NCBI GenBank assembly: GCA_944322305.1
Contig: CALUOP010000004.1
Coordinates: 62,001-126,000 of the forward strand
DNA length: 64,000 nt
From: an uncultured Coriobacteriaceae bacterium
Lineage (GTDB): Bacteria; Actinomycetota; Coriobacteriia; Coriobacteriales; Coriobacteriaceae
Reading direction: 5' to 3'
Position numbers and translations under genes: made by a program. Shown here in pieces: positions 26,892-34,984 of this stretch (positions are counted from its first letter, which is position 1; every line of letters starts with the position of its first letter). Under the pieces are notes generated by a model, which did not search any database, was not told where the DNA came from, and worked only from the letters and a program-made list of their open reading frames with translations.

Positions 26892-27631
26892 AAGTGAAGC
26901 CCTTCGTCGCCTCGGTTGACGACTACTTCGACAACGGTATGGCCGAGTACCCGCTTTCTGCCCGCCTGTTCTACTATCTCGTGCTTACGGTGCTGTTGGT
27001 CTTCACCAAGCTCGCCTGGCCCTGGAAGATCGAGTGCCGCGAGCTTCTGGGCGAGGGCAAGCCCGCTGAGGGCGAGACGGGCAAGGTCATCATCTGCAAC
27101 CACACCTCCATGCTCGAGATCATCGCGATCGTGGTGGACGGTTGGACGCGCCACCGCCGCGTGCGGCCGCTGTTCAAAAGCGAGTTCGCTAAGAACAAGA
27201 TCATCGACTGGTTCTTCGCCCGCGTGGGCGGCATCCCGCTGCACCGCGGCGCGGCCGACCTCAAGGCCGTGAAGCGCGCGGCCAACGCCCTCAAGCGCGG
27301 CGAGGACATCCTGATCTTTCCCGAGGGGACGCGCGTCAAGTCTGACGACCAGCCGGTGAAGATGCACGGGGGCTGCGCGCTTATCGCCAGCCGCGCCGGC
27401 GCAGACATCGTGCCCATGGCCATCATCGGCGCGCGCGACATCAAGAAGAAGGGCAAGCTGCCGCGCTTCTTCCTGCGCGTGTGGATGCGGGTGGCCGAGC
27501 CTGTGACCGAGGCCTCGGTGCCGGCGGGGTATACGCGCAAGCAGCGCGTGCAGTGGATGGAGGACGAGTCCATCGCGCGGATGATCGGCATGCGCGACTG
27601 GCTCAAGCGCGAACATTGCGGGCGGAACTAA
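26888..27631 (+). CDS. plsC: 1-acyl-sn-glycerol-3-phosphate acyltransferase family protein
   Basis: Adds the second acyl chain to make phosphatidic acid. The 247-residue protein has one hydrophobic N-terminal segment, the catalytic block NHTSMLEI, glycerol-phosphate site GGIPLHRG, and FPEGTRVKSDD. The catalytic HX4D motif reads HX4E here, a conservative change. It is translationally coupled to cmk. With plsY, gpsA and cdsA in the window, most of the phosphatidate route is present. Confidence 0.93.
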   Translation: MKVKPFVASVDDYFDNGMAEYPLSARLFYYLVLTVLLVFTKLAWPWKIECRELLGEGKPAEGETGKVIICNHTSMLEIIAIVVDGWTRHRRVRPLFKSEFAKNKIIDWFFARVGGIPLHRGAADLKAVKRAANALKRGEDILIFPEGTRVKSDDQPVKMHGGCALIASRAGADIVPMAIIGARDIKKKGKLPRFFLRVWMRVAEPVTEASVPAGYTRKQRVQWMEDESIARMIGMRDWLKREHCGRN

Positions 27632-27643
27632 CTTCCGCACGGG

Positions 27644-27775
27644 GCTGACCCGGACGCCCCGCAACGGCTCCTTGGCGAGGCGCAGGGGACGAGAACCTCG
27701 GATTTGCCCGATATCAAATCTGAGAACCTCGTTCCCTGCGTCTCATTCGTATACGCTTTGGGCGTCCGGGTCAGC
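27644..27775. repeat. Palindrome B3 (family B, second doublet)
   Basis: Outer arms 27644-27659 and 27760-27775 are perfect over 16 nt (GCTGACCCGGACGCCC). Inside them a second hairpin spans about 27678-27743, with CGCAGGG-ACGAG arms and the core CCTCGGATTTGCCCGATATC/CAAATC. It corresponds to B2 of the first doublet. Confidence 0.87.
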
Positions 27776-27839
27776 GCGGTGACATTGCTAGGTTTCGGCT
27801 GGAAGCCTTGAAAGCGCTTGAAAGAGTTGCCTTTCTGAA

Positions 27840-27905
27840 GGGGCGGGACGATAAGGTTCCGAAATCTGATATCGGGCAGATTTAGGGTTCTTATCGTCCC
27901 GCCCC
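27840..27905. repeat. Palindrome B4 (family B, second doublet)
   Basis: Arms GGGGCGGGACGATAAG (27840-27855) and its exact complement (27890-27905) enclose GTTCC-GAAATCTGATATCGGGC, the family core in opposite orientation to B3. It corresponds to B1. The 349-bp gap between plsC and ispH contains this doublet and no gene. Confidence 0.88.
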
Positions 27906-27980
27906 GTCTTGTGTGGTTCTCGTTTATAGCGGCTGAGTTGGTAGAATCGGTAGCGGGAAAGACTGGAGTGAGGAGGGCGT

Positions 27981-28829
27981 ATGGCTCGGATTGTGGTGGC
28001 TCAGCGGGCGGGGGCCTGCTATGGGGTTGAGCGGGCGCTTTCGCTTACGCTTGAGCAGGCTGAACAGGCGGCAGGGCCGGTGCATACGCTGGGGCCGCTG
28101 ATCCACAACCCGCTGGTGGTGGAGGATCTCGAGGCGCGCGGGGTGCGGGTTACGGACGCGCCGGAAGGCGCCGGCTCGGGGCTGCTCATCATCCGGGCGC
28201 ACGGCACCACGCCCGAGGTTATCGCCGACGCCGAGGCGCGCGGCCTGACGGTGCTCGACGCCACGTGCCCGTACGTGAAGAAAGTGCACGTGGCAGCCAA
28301 GAAGCTCGTGGACGCGGGATACGACGTGCTCGTGGTGGGGGAGGCCGGCCACCCCGAGGTTGAGGGTATCCTCGGTCACGCCGGGCACGCGCGCGTGGTA
28401 GGCGGCGTCGAGGACGTTCGCGCGCTTATCGACGCGGACGCGTTGGGTAAAAAAGTGGGCGTGGTGGTGCAGACCACCCAGACGCTCGCGCTTCTGCAGG
28501 CCGTGGTGGCCGAGCTGCTGGCTTGCGCGCAAGAGGTGCGTGTGGTCAACACCATCTGCGCCGCCACGCAGGAGCGCCAGCAGGCGGCGGCCGCCCTTGC
28601 CGCGCAGGCGGACGCCATGGTGGTTGTAGGCGGCAAGAACTCGGGCAACACGCGGCGCCTCTTCGAGATCTGCGCTGAGCGCTGCGCGCGCACCCACCAC
28701 ATCGAGGCCGCCGACGAGCTTGAGGCGAGGTGGTTTGCCGGTGTCGAGACGATCGGCGTGACGGCCGGCGCCTCCACGCCGCAGGCGCACATCGACGCGG
28801 TGGTAGCCGCGCTGCAGGCGCTGGCGTAG
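27981..28829 (+). CDS. ispH: 4-hydroxy-3-methylbut-2-enyl diphosphate reductase
   Basis: Last MEP-pathway enzyme, giving IPP and DMAPP with a [4Fe-4S] cluster. The three cluster cysteines are seen at C13 (AGACYGV), C96 (DATCPYV) and C193 (VVNTICAATQERQ), close to the E. coli positions. VVGGKNSGNTRRL and VGVTAGAST-like IGVTAGASTP segments are in place. At 282 residues it is compact but complete. GAGGAGGG precedes the ATG. Confidence 0.97.
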   Translation: MARIVVAQRAGACYGVERALSLTLEQAEQAAGPVHTLGPLIHNPLVVEDLEARGVRVTDAPEGAGSGLLIIRAHGTTPEVIADAEARGLTVLDATCPYVKKVHVAAKKLVDAGYDVLVVGEAGHPEVEGILGHAGHARVVGGVEDVRALIDADALGKKVGVVVQTTQTLALLQAVVAELLACAQEVRVVNTICAATQERQQAAAALAAQADAMVVVGGKNSGNTRRLFEICAERCARTHHIEAADELEARWFAGVETIGVTAGASTPQAHIDAVVAALQALA

Positions 28830-28855
28830 CACACGACAAGGGGCAGGTGGGGCTC

Positions 28856-30277
28856 ATGGCAGCCGAGGACAGGCAGGCAACGACGGCGCCGGCATACGCA
28901 CAGGCGCGCGCGGACTACGCGCCGAGCCGCGAGAGCGGGCGCGGGGCCTGGGTCACCGCGGTGCGCGAGGGTTCTCCCGCGTGGGCGGTGGGCATCGAGC
29001 CGGGCATGTGCGTGACCACGGTCAACGGCCAGGAGCTCACCGACATGATCGTGTGGCTGTGGGAGACGGGCGAGGAGTACGTTGACCTGGACGTGTTTGA
29101 CCCGCGCGACGGCACGACCACGCCCGTGACCCTTGAGCGCGAGCCCGGCGAGGACTGGGGCCTCACCTTCTGCGACGCCGTGTTCGACGGCATGCGCACT
29201 TGCGTGAACGCCTGCACGTTCTGCTTCATGGGCATGCTGCCCAAGCACCTGCGCACCACGCTCTACATTCGCGACGACGACTACCGCCTGAGCTTTTTGC
29301 AGGGCAACTTCGTCACCCTCACCAACCTGTCCGACGCCGACGTGCACAACATCATCGAGAAGCACCTGAGCCCCATGAACGTGTCGCTACACGCCGTGAG
29401 CCCGGATGTGCGCCGCCGCCTCATCGGCAAGAACGCCCAGCGCGGTATGGACGTGCTCGAAGCGCTCATAGCCGCTGACATCGAGATCCACGCGCAGATC
29501 GTGCTCTGCCCGGGCGTGAACGACGGCGCGGAGCTTGACCGCACGCTCGCGTTCTGCGAGGGGCACCCGCAGGTGACGAGCTTGGCGGTGGTGCCGCTTG
29601 GCTACACCAAGTACGCGCGGAACTTCTCGTCATCGTTTTCCGACGACCTTGCGGCGGCCCGCGCCGTGGTGCGCCAGGTGGAGCCCTATCAGAAACGGGC
29701 GCGCAAGCGCTGCGGCCGCACCGTGTTCCAGCTCTCCGACGAGTTCTATCTGGACGCGGGGCTTCCCATCCCCGAGGCCGAGGCTTACGACGGCTACCCC
29801 CAGTACTACGACGGCATCGGCATGCTGCGCAGCTACCTTGACGAGGCTGAAGCCTGCCTGGCTGGGGAGAAGGGCCGCCTTGCGCACGTGCGGGAGGCGC
29901 TTGACGCCCAAGGCCTTGAGCTCATGGTGCTCTCCGGCTGCGCCGCTGCCGACACGATCCGTAGCTTCGTGGAGGCGCCCGAGCTTGGCGGGAGCGTGGT
30001 AGCCGTGAAGAACAACTTCTTCGGCGGCAACGTGGACGTAACGGGCCTCATGTGCGTCTGCGACATCCTCGACCAGCTGCCCGAGAGCCTTGCCGGCACG
30101 CTCGTGGTCGTTCCCAACGTCATGTTCAACGCCGACGGGTTGACGCTGGACAGCTCTTCTGAGACTGAGCTCACCCATGCTCTTTTCACCCGCGGAGCAA
30201 AGGTTTTGGCATGTTCGACCACACCCTGCGATCTTTTGCTAGGACTGGAGCGTCTAGTTGTTTCTGCTGGAGCCTAA
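28856..30277 (+). CDS. DUF512 radical-SAM-like Fe-S protein with N-terminal PDZ
   Basis: The 473-residue protein begins with a PDZ-like domain (residues 30-95: VTAVREGSPAWAVGIEPG). A C116-x3-C120-x2-C123 triad follows, as in radical SAM enzymes, then the DUF512 region (HAVSPDVRRRLIGKN, VVPLGYTKYARNF, LMVLSGCAAADTIRSF). The reaction is not established. In Clostridia this gene normally sits immediately before der-plsY-gpsA. Here a foreign island of about 1.5 kb separates them. ATG 28856 was chosen; a GGGGCAGGTGGGG run lies upstream. Confidence 0.9.
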   Translation: MAAEDRQATTAPAYAQARADYAPSRESGRGAWVTAVREGSPAWAVGIEPGMCVTTVNGQELTDMIVWLWETGEEYVDLDVFDPRDGTTTPVTLEREPGEDWGLTFCDAVFDGMRTCVNACTFCFMGMLPKHLRTTLYIRDDDYRLSFLQGNFVTLTNLSDADVHNIIEKHLSPMNVSLHAVSPDVRRRLIGKNAQRGMDVLEALIAADIEIHAQIVLCPGVNDGAELDRTLAFCEGHPQVTSLAVVPLGYTKYARNFSSSFSDDLAAARAVVRQVEPYQKRARKRCGRTVFQLSDEFYLDAGLPIPEAEAYDGYPQYYDGIGMLRSYLDEAEACLAGEKGRLAHVREALDAQGLELMVLSGCAAADTIRSFVEAPELGGSVVAVKNNFFGGNVDVTGLMCVCDILDQLPESLAGTLVVVPNVMFNADGLTLDSSSETELTHALFTRGAKVLACSTTPCDLLLGLERLVVSAGA

Positions 30278-30365
30278 CAGCACGAATCGATAGCACGCAT
30301 AGGTAGAAGCTAGCATACATACTATGAAGATACCTATATCTATGTAAATGCTCTGATTTGTCGTC

Positions 30366-30647
30366 TCATTCATACCTATCAATAATGAAGACAATCCTGG
30401 TGAAAATAGAAATGGAAAGGCAAGAATTGCATCGAAATGCTCTCTTAATTTTATGCAGTATTTGAGCGTTCTTGCTGGTTCTCTTTATACACCGTAGCGC
30501 AACTATTTTGCTCAAGTAAATGCCACTTATTAAAAGTATTATATGGACACCTATGCGAAGAAGATCGCAATGAACGATATGTGGATAAATAATAAACCAC
30601 ATAGATGATACAAGAATTGATATAAGCACAGATATGATATAAAGCAT
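30366..30647 (-). CDS. Putative small hydrophobic protein in AT-rich island
   Basis: A 93-residue frame starting at 30647 with AGGTGG seven bases upstream. The first 25 residues (LYIISVLISILVSSMWFIIY) and residues 30-52 are strongly hydrophobic, followed by a Lys/Arg-rich segment. No family is recognised. Codon and base use are AT-rich, unlike neighbours, consistent with horizontal origin. It may be a real small membrane protein or chance. Confidence 0.4.
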   Translation of the reverse strand: MLYIISVLISILVSSMWFIIYPHIVHCDLLRIGVHIILLISGIYLSKIVALRCIKRTSKNAQILHKIKRAFRCNSCLSISIFTRIVFIIDRYE

Positions 30648-30672
30648 AACGATACCACCTAGCAGAAAAAAA

Positions 30673-30711
30673 GTAAGAGCGCCCGCCTGTGAGCCACATA
30701 CACGGGCGGGC
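30673..30711 (-). terminator. Terminator-like hairpin in AT-rich island
   Basis: GAGCGCCCGCC and GGCGGGCGCTC form an 11-bp stem around a loop of about 17 bases. On the minus strand it is followed by TTACTTTTTTT. It would stop transcription entering from the transposase remnant or act as a leader of the small minus-strand frame. Confidence 0.72.
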
Positions 30712-31212
30712 GCTCATCTCTAGAAACAACATTAGGAATATTGAGGAGCGTATGGCCCGTATTCATAACTCGCAACATTACTGTGAGCCATATGATCCCC
30801 TATCACCTTGAACCGCTTTGCTTTTAAATAAATTAAGCCCCATAACCTTATAGATATATTTGATTCCCAGCTTTACGGCAGGTCATCGCCGGTAAACGGT
30901 TGCGGTCATGACGTTACCTGTTCTGGGTTGATTTCCAACCTTAGCGAAACACCCCGGCCCGGGATGGCGTCTCCGCACTTAACCGAACGCGCGGCCCCCT
31001 CACTTGTCTCCGCCGCTGCTATAGGTTTGGGGTCCGGGCGTCAGGTCGAGCCCGTCGCGGCCCACCTCGACGATCCCGAAGGCGTCCATGAGCGCCCTCG
31101 TGTCGCCGCCGAAGGCGAGAGAGAGCATCTTGATGGGCGACATGAAAGCGAGCTCGCCGCGGGGCTCGGAGTTCACCTGGAATATGAATCTACCCCGATT
31201 CCGTTTACACCT

Positions 31213-31569
31213 CTACGCCGTCCCCGGGGCGGCCCGCTCGCGCGTCTCGAAGGTCCTCGCGTGCACGCACTCGGCCTTGATGAGGACCGTGTGCGATCCC
31301 ATCGTGGCGCTGTCCCAAGGCGACGATATTGAGCCCGTCGACGTCCTGACGCCGGCATCGCGCATTGTCTTCCCGATCAGGTGCGACGCGTACTGCGAAC
31401 CGTGGTTCGAGTGATGGACGCTGCCCTGCCGAAGCCGTAGCCTTTGCGCCGCCTGCATCCGTTGCAGCGTCTCGGCCCCTTCGGGCGCCGGCTCTATCGC
31501 ATTCCTCTCGTGACGCACGAGCCTCGCGTACGACCTCTCGGGAACCCTCTTCCTTCCCTTCCTCAGCAT
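31213..31569 (-). pseudogene. IS3-family transposase remnant
   Basis: Reading on the minus strand, MLRKGRKRVPERSYARLVRH resembles an OrfA start (GAGGAGG ribosome-binding site present). It runs straight into an OrfB C-terminal fragment with HHSNHGSQYASHLIGKTMRD and IKAECVHARTFETRERAA. The DDE catalytic Asp (HSDxGSQY) is Asn here, and the final catalytic Glu (normally AMES) is Gly. Most of the protein between OrfA and the second catalytic motif is missing, and the frame stops at 31213; a degenerate continuation (FMSPIKM) is seen beyond in another frame. It is inactive. Confidence 0.82.
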
Positions 31570-31622
31570 GCCCGCCTCCTCTGTCTCAGGGCCGGCGGAT
31601 CCGGACACCGAGGAGATGGTTC

Positions 31623-31656
31623 CCGGACTCAGCGCTACGCATAGCGCTGAGTCCGG
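31623..31656. repeat. Perfect 15-bp hairpin near the IS remnant
   Basis: CCGGACTCAGCGCTA (31623-31637) and its exact complement (31642-31656) flank a CGCA loop. It lies upstream of the remnant transposase start and may be part of an element end or a terminator. No T-tract follows. Confidence 0.75.
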
Positions 31657-31816
31657 AGATCCGCGTGATTCGTTTCGATGAGGTTGCAAGTCTTCGGTTA
31701 CTTGTTCTGCATGCGGCGTTTCGGGACATGCTGTGAAGCTCAAGCGGCGGCAAGGGCGCGTGGTAAACTTCTTCTGAATGCAGATTCGCGTCTCTACCCG
31801 CTCTAGGAGCTGATAC

Positions 31817-33160
31817 ATGAAACCCATCGTAGCCATCGTCGGCCGCCCCAACGTGGGCAAGTCGACGCTCGTCAACCGCCTGGCGCAGAAGAAGGACGCC
31901 ATCGTGCACGAGAGCCGCGGCGTCACGCGCGACCGCTCGTACCACGAGGCCGATTGGAACGGCCGGGACTTCATCCTCATCGACACCGGCGGCATCGAGC
32001 CCATGAAGTCCGACGACGTCTTCGCCGACTCCATCCGCGACCAGGCGCTCATGGCCGGCCGGGAGGCAGACGTGATCCTGTTCGTGGTCGACGGAACCAC
32101 CGGCGTTACCGAGGAGGACGAGAGCGTGGCGCGCATGCTCAAGCGCCTGGATGTCCCGGTGATCCTGCTGGTGAACAAGCTCGACAACCCGCAGCGCGAG
32201 GACGCCATGTGGGAGTTCTATTCGCTGGGCATCGGCGAGCCGCACGCGCTGTCGGCCTTGCACGGCCACGGCACCGGCGACATCCTCGACCTGTGCGTGA
32301 GCTACTTCCCCGAGCCGAGCGAGGATGAGGACGAATCCGAGGTGGACGACGACGCGCTCAACATCGCCATCATCGGACGCCCCAACGCCGGCAAGTCGTC
32401 GCTCTACAACAAGATCATCGGCTCCGAGCGCTCGATCGTCTCCGACGTGGCCGGCACCACGCGCGACGCCATCGACACCGTGGTTGAGCACGAGGGGCGC
32501 CGCTACCGCTTCGTGGACACGGCGGGCATGCGCAAGAAGAGCAACGTGCACGAGCCCATCGAGTACTATTCCACGGTGCGCGGCCTGCGTGCGCTCGAGC
32601 GCGCCGACGTGGCGCTGCTCGTCGTCGACTCTACCACCGGCGTGACCGAGCAGGACCAGAAGATCGCCAACCTGGCCATCGAGCGCGGCTGCGCGCTTAT
32701 CGTGCTGCTCAACAAGTGGGACCTCATCACCGAGGAGCACGAGCGCGAGCGCGTGCTCGAGACGGTGGACTTCCGCCTCACCTTCGCCACCTGGGCGCCC
32801 ATCCTGCGCATCTCTGCCCTCACCGGCCGGGCGGTGGTGCGCATCTGGCAGCACATCGACACGGCGGCCGAGCACCGCGCCGCGGTGATCCCCACCGCGC
32901 AGCTCAACCGCCTGCTCACCGAGATGCGCGAGTTCGGCCACACGGTCACCAAGGACCGCCGCCGCCTGCGCATGAACTACGTGACCCAGACGGGCGAGAA
33001 GCCTCCGGCGTTCACCTTCTTCGTGAACCATGTCGACCTGGTGAACGACTCGTACCGCCGCTACATCGAGAATCGCTTCCGTGACACCTTCGACCTCACG
33101 GGCACCCCCATCCGCCTGCGGTTCCGCAAGAAAGATGCTAAGAAAGAGGAGCAGGAGTAA
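31817..33160 (+). CDS. der: Ribosome-associated GTPase Der (EngA)
   Basis: Tandem-GTPase needed for 50S assembly. The 447-residue protein has two G domains: VGRPNVGKSTLVNRL, DTGGIEP, VNKLD and then IGRPNAGKSSLYNKI, DTAGMRKK, LNKWDL. A C-terminal KH-like domain (about 365-445) ends in a basic tail. AGGAG precedes the ATG. The stop overlaps the plsY ATG by one base. Confidence 0.97.
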   Translation: MKPIVAIVGRPNVGKSTLVNRLAQKKDAIVHESRGVTRDRSYHEADWNGRDFILIDTGGIEPMKSDDVFADSIRDQALMAGREADVILFVVDGTTGVTEEDESVARMLKRLDVPVILLVNKLDNPQREDAMWEFYSLGIGEPHALSALHGHGTGDILDLCVSYFPEPSEDEDESEVDDDALNIAIIGRPNAGKSSLYNKIIGSERSIVSDVAGTTRDAIDTVVEHEGRRYRFVDTAGMRKKSNVHEPIEYYSTVRGLRALERADVALLVVDSTTGVTEQDQKIANLAIERGCALIVLLNKWDLITEEHERERVLETVDFRLTFATWAPILRISALTGRAVVRIWQHIDTAAEHRAAVIPTAQLNRLLTEMREFGHTVTKDRRRLRMNYVTQTGEKPPAFTFFVNHVDLVNDSYRRYIENRFRDTFDLTGTPIRLRFRKKDAKKEEQE

Positions 33161-33843
33161 TGCTGATCCCGGTCCTTCTCGCCTGCATGGTGGCGTCCTA
33201 CCTCATCGGCGGCGTCACCTTTGGCTACCTCATCGGCAAGTTCGGCAGCGGCGAGGACATCCGCACCGAAGGCTCGGGCAATGTGGGCGCCACCAACGCG
33301 TTGCGCGTGCTGGGGCCGGCTGCGGGTGCGCTCACCTTGCTGGGCGACGTCCTCAAAGGCGTGCTGTGCGTGTGCGCGAGCCGTGCCGTCCTGCAGTGCG
33401 TGCTGGGGCCGGAGGCCTACCTCTTGAACCCGGGCGAGAGCTACGATTACTTCCTGGCGCTTATCTGCGCCAGCGCCCTGCTCGGCCACATGTTCTCGCC
33501 GTACCTGGGCTTCCACGGCGGCAAGGGCATCGCCGTGGGCTTCGGCGTGTGCGTGGCGTGGCTGTGGCCCATCGGGCTTTCGCTGTGGATTCCGTTTCTT
33601 GTGGGCGTCGTGCTGACCAAGTACGTCTCGGTGGGCTCCATCGCCGCCGCGGTCTCGCTGCCGGTGTGGGGTCTTGTGTATTACCCGCAAGGATCCGTGT
33701 TGCTCCATGTGATCCTTGCGGTGCTGGGGCTTCTCGTGGTGTGGGCGCATCGCTCGAACATCAAAAAGCTCGCCCGCGACGAGGAGTCAAAGCTTTCGTT
33801 TACCAAAAAGGACAAGGAGAAGGCCGGCAAGAGCGCCCGCTAG
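33160..33843 (+). CDS. plsY: Acyl-phosphate:glycerol-3-phosphate acyltransferase
   Basis: Membrane enzyme that acylates glycerol 3-phosphate at position 1. The 227-residue protein has about five helices and the three family motifs: GSGNVGATNALRVLG, GHMFSPYLGFHGGKGIAVGFG and VWAHRSNIKKL. It is followed by a basic tail (KLSFTKKDKEKAGK). Coupled to der by a one-base overlap and followed by gpsA, which makes its substrate. Confidence 0.96.
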   Translation: MLIPVLLACMVASYLIGGVTFGYLIGKFGSGEDIRTEGSGNVGATNALRVLGPAAGALTLLGDVLKGVLCVCASRAVLQCVLGPEAYLLNPGESYDYFLALICASALLGHMFSPYLGFHGGKGIAVGFGVCVAWLWPIGLSLWIPFLVGVVLTKYVSVGSIAAAVSLPVWGLVYYPQGSVLLHVILAVLGLLVVWAHRSNIKKLARDEESKLSFTKKDKEKAGKSAR

Positions 33844-33872
33844 CGCCCCTGCTGACGAGAAAGGAAGCGCAC

Positions 33873-34886
33873 ATGTCCATCGCGCTCATAGGCTCGGGCT
33901 CGTGGGGCACCGCCGTGGCCGGGCAGCTCGCGCCGCGCACCAACCAGGTGAGGATGTGGGCCCTGGAGCCCGACGTGGTGGCGGGCATCAACGGCGGCCA
34001 CGTGAACCCCCGCTACCTCACCGACTACCGCCTGCCCGACAACGTGGTCGCCACCGGCGAGCTCTCCGAGGCGCTCGAGGGCGCCGACGGCGTGGTGCTG
34101 GCGAGCCCGTCGGCCTTCGTGCGCGCCACGGCCCGCTCCATGGCGCCGCACCTCCCCGCGGAGACCCCGGTGCTGGTGCTCGCCAAGGGCCTCGACCCGG
34201 ACACCGGCGAGCTCATGACCGAGGTCGTGGCCGACGAGGTCGGCTGCCCCGGGCGCATCGCCGCGCTGTCGGGCCCCAACCACGCCGAGGAGGTGTGCCG
34301 GGGGTCGCTGTCCGCCTCCGTGATCGCCTCGCCCTCCGAGGCCGTGACCGAGTTCTTCAAGCGCCTCCTGCTCACCCGCGAGTTCCGCGTCTACGCGAGC
34401 TCCGACATGGTGGGCGTGGAGGTCTGCGGCGCCGTGAAGAACGTGGTGGCCCTCATCTGCGGCATGGCCGTGGGGTACGGCTACGGCGACAACACGCTGG
34501 CCCTCATCATGACCCGCGGCCTGGCCGAGATCAGCCGCCTGGTGGCCGCCAAGGGCGGCGACCCCATGACCTGCATGGGGCTCGCCGGCATGGGCGACCT
34601 CGTGGTGACCTGCACCTCCCCGCACTCCCGCAACCGCACCTTCGGCGAGCTGTTCGCCCGCGAGGGGGTCACGCTCGAGGAGTACCGCGAGCGCACCCAC
34701 ATGGTCGTGGAGGGGGCGCTGGCCGCGAAGAGCGTGGCGCGCCTGGCGCGCGAGCTTGAGGTCGACGCGCCCATCACCTTCGCCGTCAACGCCGTACTCT
34801 GGGAGGGCGCGGGGCGCGACGAGGCCTTCCACGCCCTGGTGGACCGCTTCCCCACGGAGGAGTTCTACACGGGGATCAAGGCGTGA
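33873..34886 (+). CDS. gpsA: Glycerol-3-phosphate dehydrogenase [NAD(P)+]
   Basis: Reduces dihydroxyacetone phosphate to sn-glycerol 3-phosphate for PlsY. The 337-residue protein has the Rossmann GSGSWGTAVA, LAKGLD, SGPNHAEEV, the catalytic-Lys region CGAVKNVVALICGMAVGYGYG and GDLVVTCTSPHSRNRTFG. The ATG at 33873 follows GAGAAAGGA. It closes the der-plsY-gpsA set. Confidence 0.97.
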   Translation: MSIALIGSGSWGTAVAGQLAPRTNQVRMWALEPDVVAGINGGHVNPRYLTDYRLPDNVVATGELSEALEGADGVVLASPSAFVRATARSMAPHLPAETPVLVLAKGLDPDTGELMTEVVADEVGCPGRIAALSGPNHAEEVCRGSLSASVIASPSEAVTEFFKRLLLTREFRVYASSDMVGVEVCGAVKNVVALICGMAVGYGYGDNTLALIMTRGLAEISRLVAAKGGDPMTCMGLAGMGDLVVTCTSPHSRNRTFGELFAREGVTLEEYRERTHMVVEGALAAKSVARLARELEVDAPITFAVNAVLWEGAGRDEAFHALVDRFPTEEFYTGIKA

Positions 34887-34984
34887 TGCCCCATTGGCGG
34901 CGCGACCTTTCGCAAGCCGCCCGTCACTTTTCCAGATGCGCTTGCGCACCCCTGTTGTCCGTCACTTGAGAAAAGGATACGCCC

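Larger units (their letters stand above)
30278..31816. other. AT-rich and transposon-remnant island between DUF512 and der
   Basis: From about 30280 to 30900 the sequence is visibly AT-rich, unlike the flanks. From 30900 to 31660 it returns to high GC but holds broken transposase frames. der, plsY and gpsA resume after 31817. The island interrupts a gene order that is otherwise conserved, so it was probably inserted and then decayed. Apart from the small membrane-protein frame and the IS3 remnant listed separately, no gene is supported. Confidence 0.7.

Noticed and set aside
30928-31332. 134-codon plus-strand frame in the island
   Set aside because: It runs antisense through the IS3 remnant and adjacent degenerate sequence, with no ribosome-binding site or motif.
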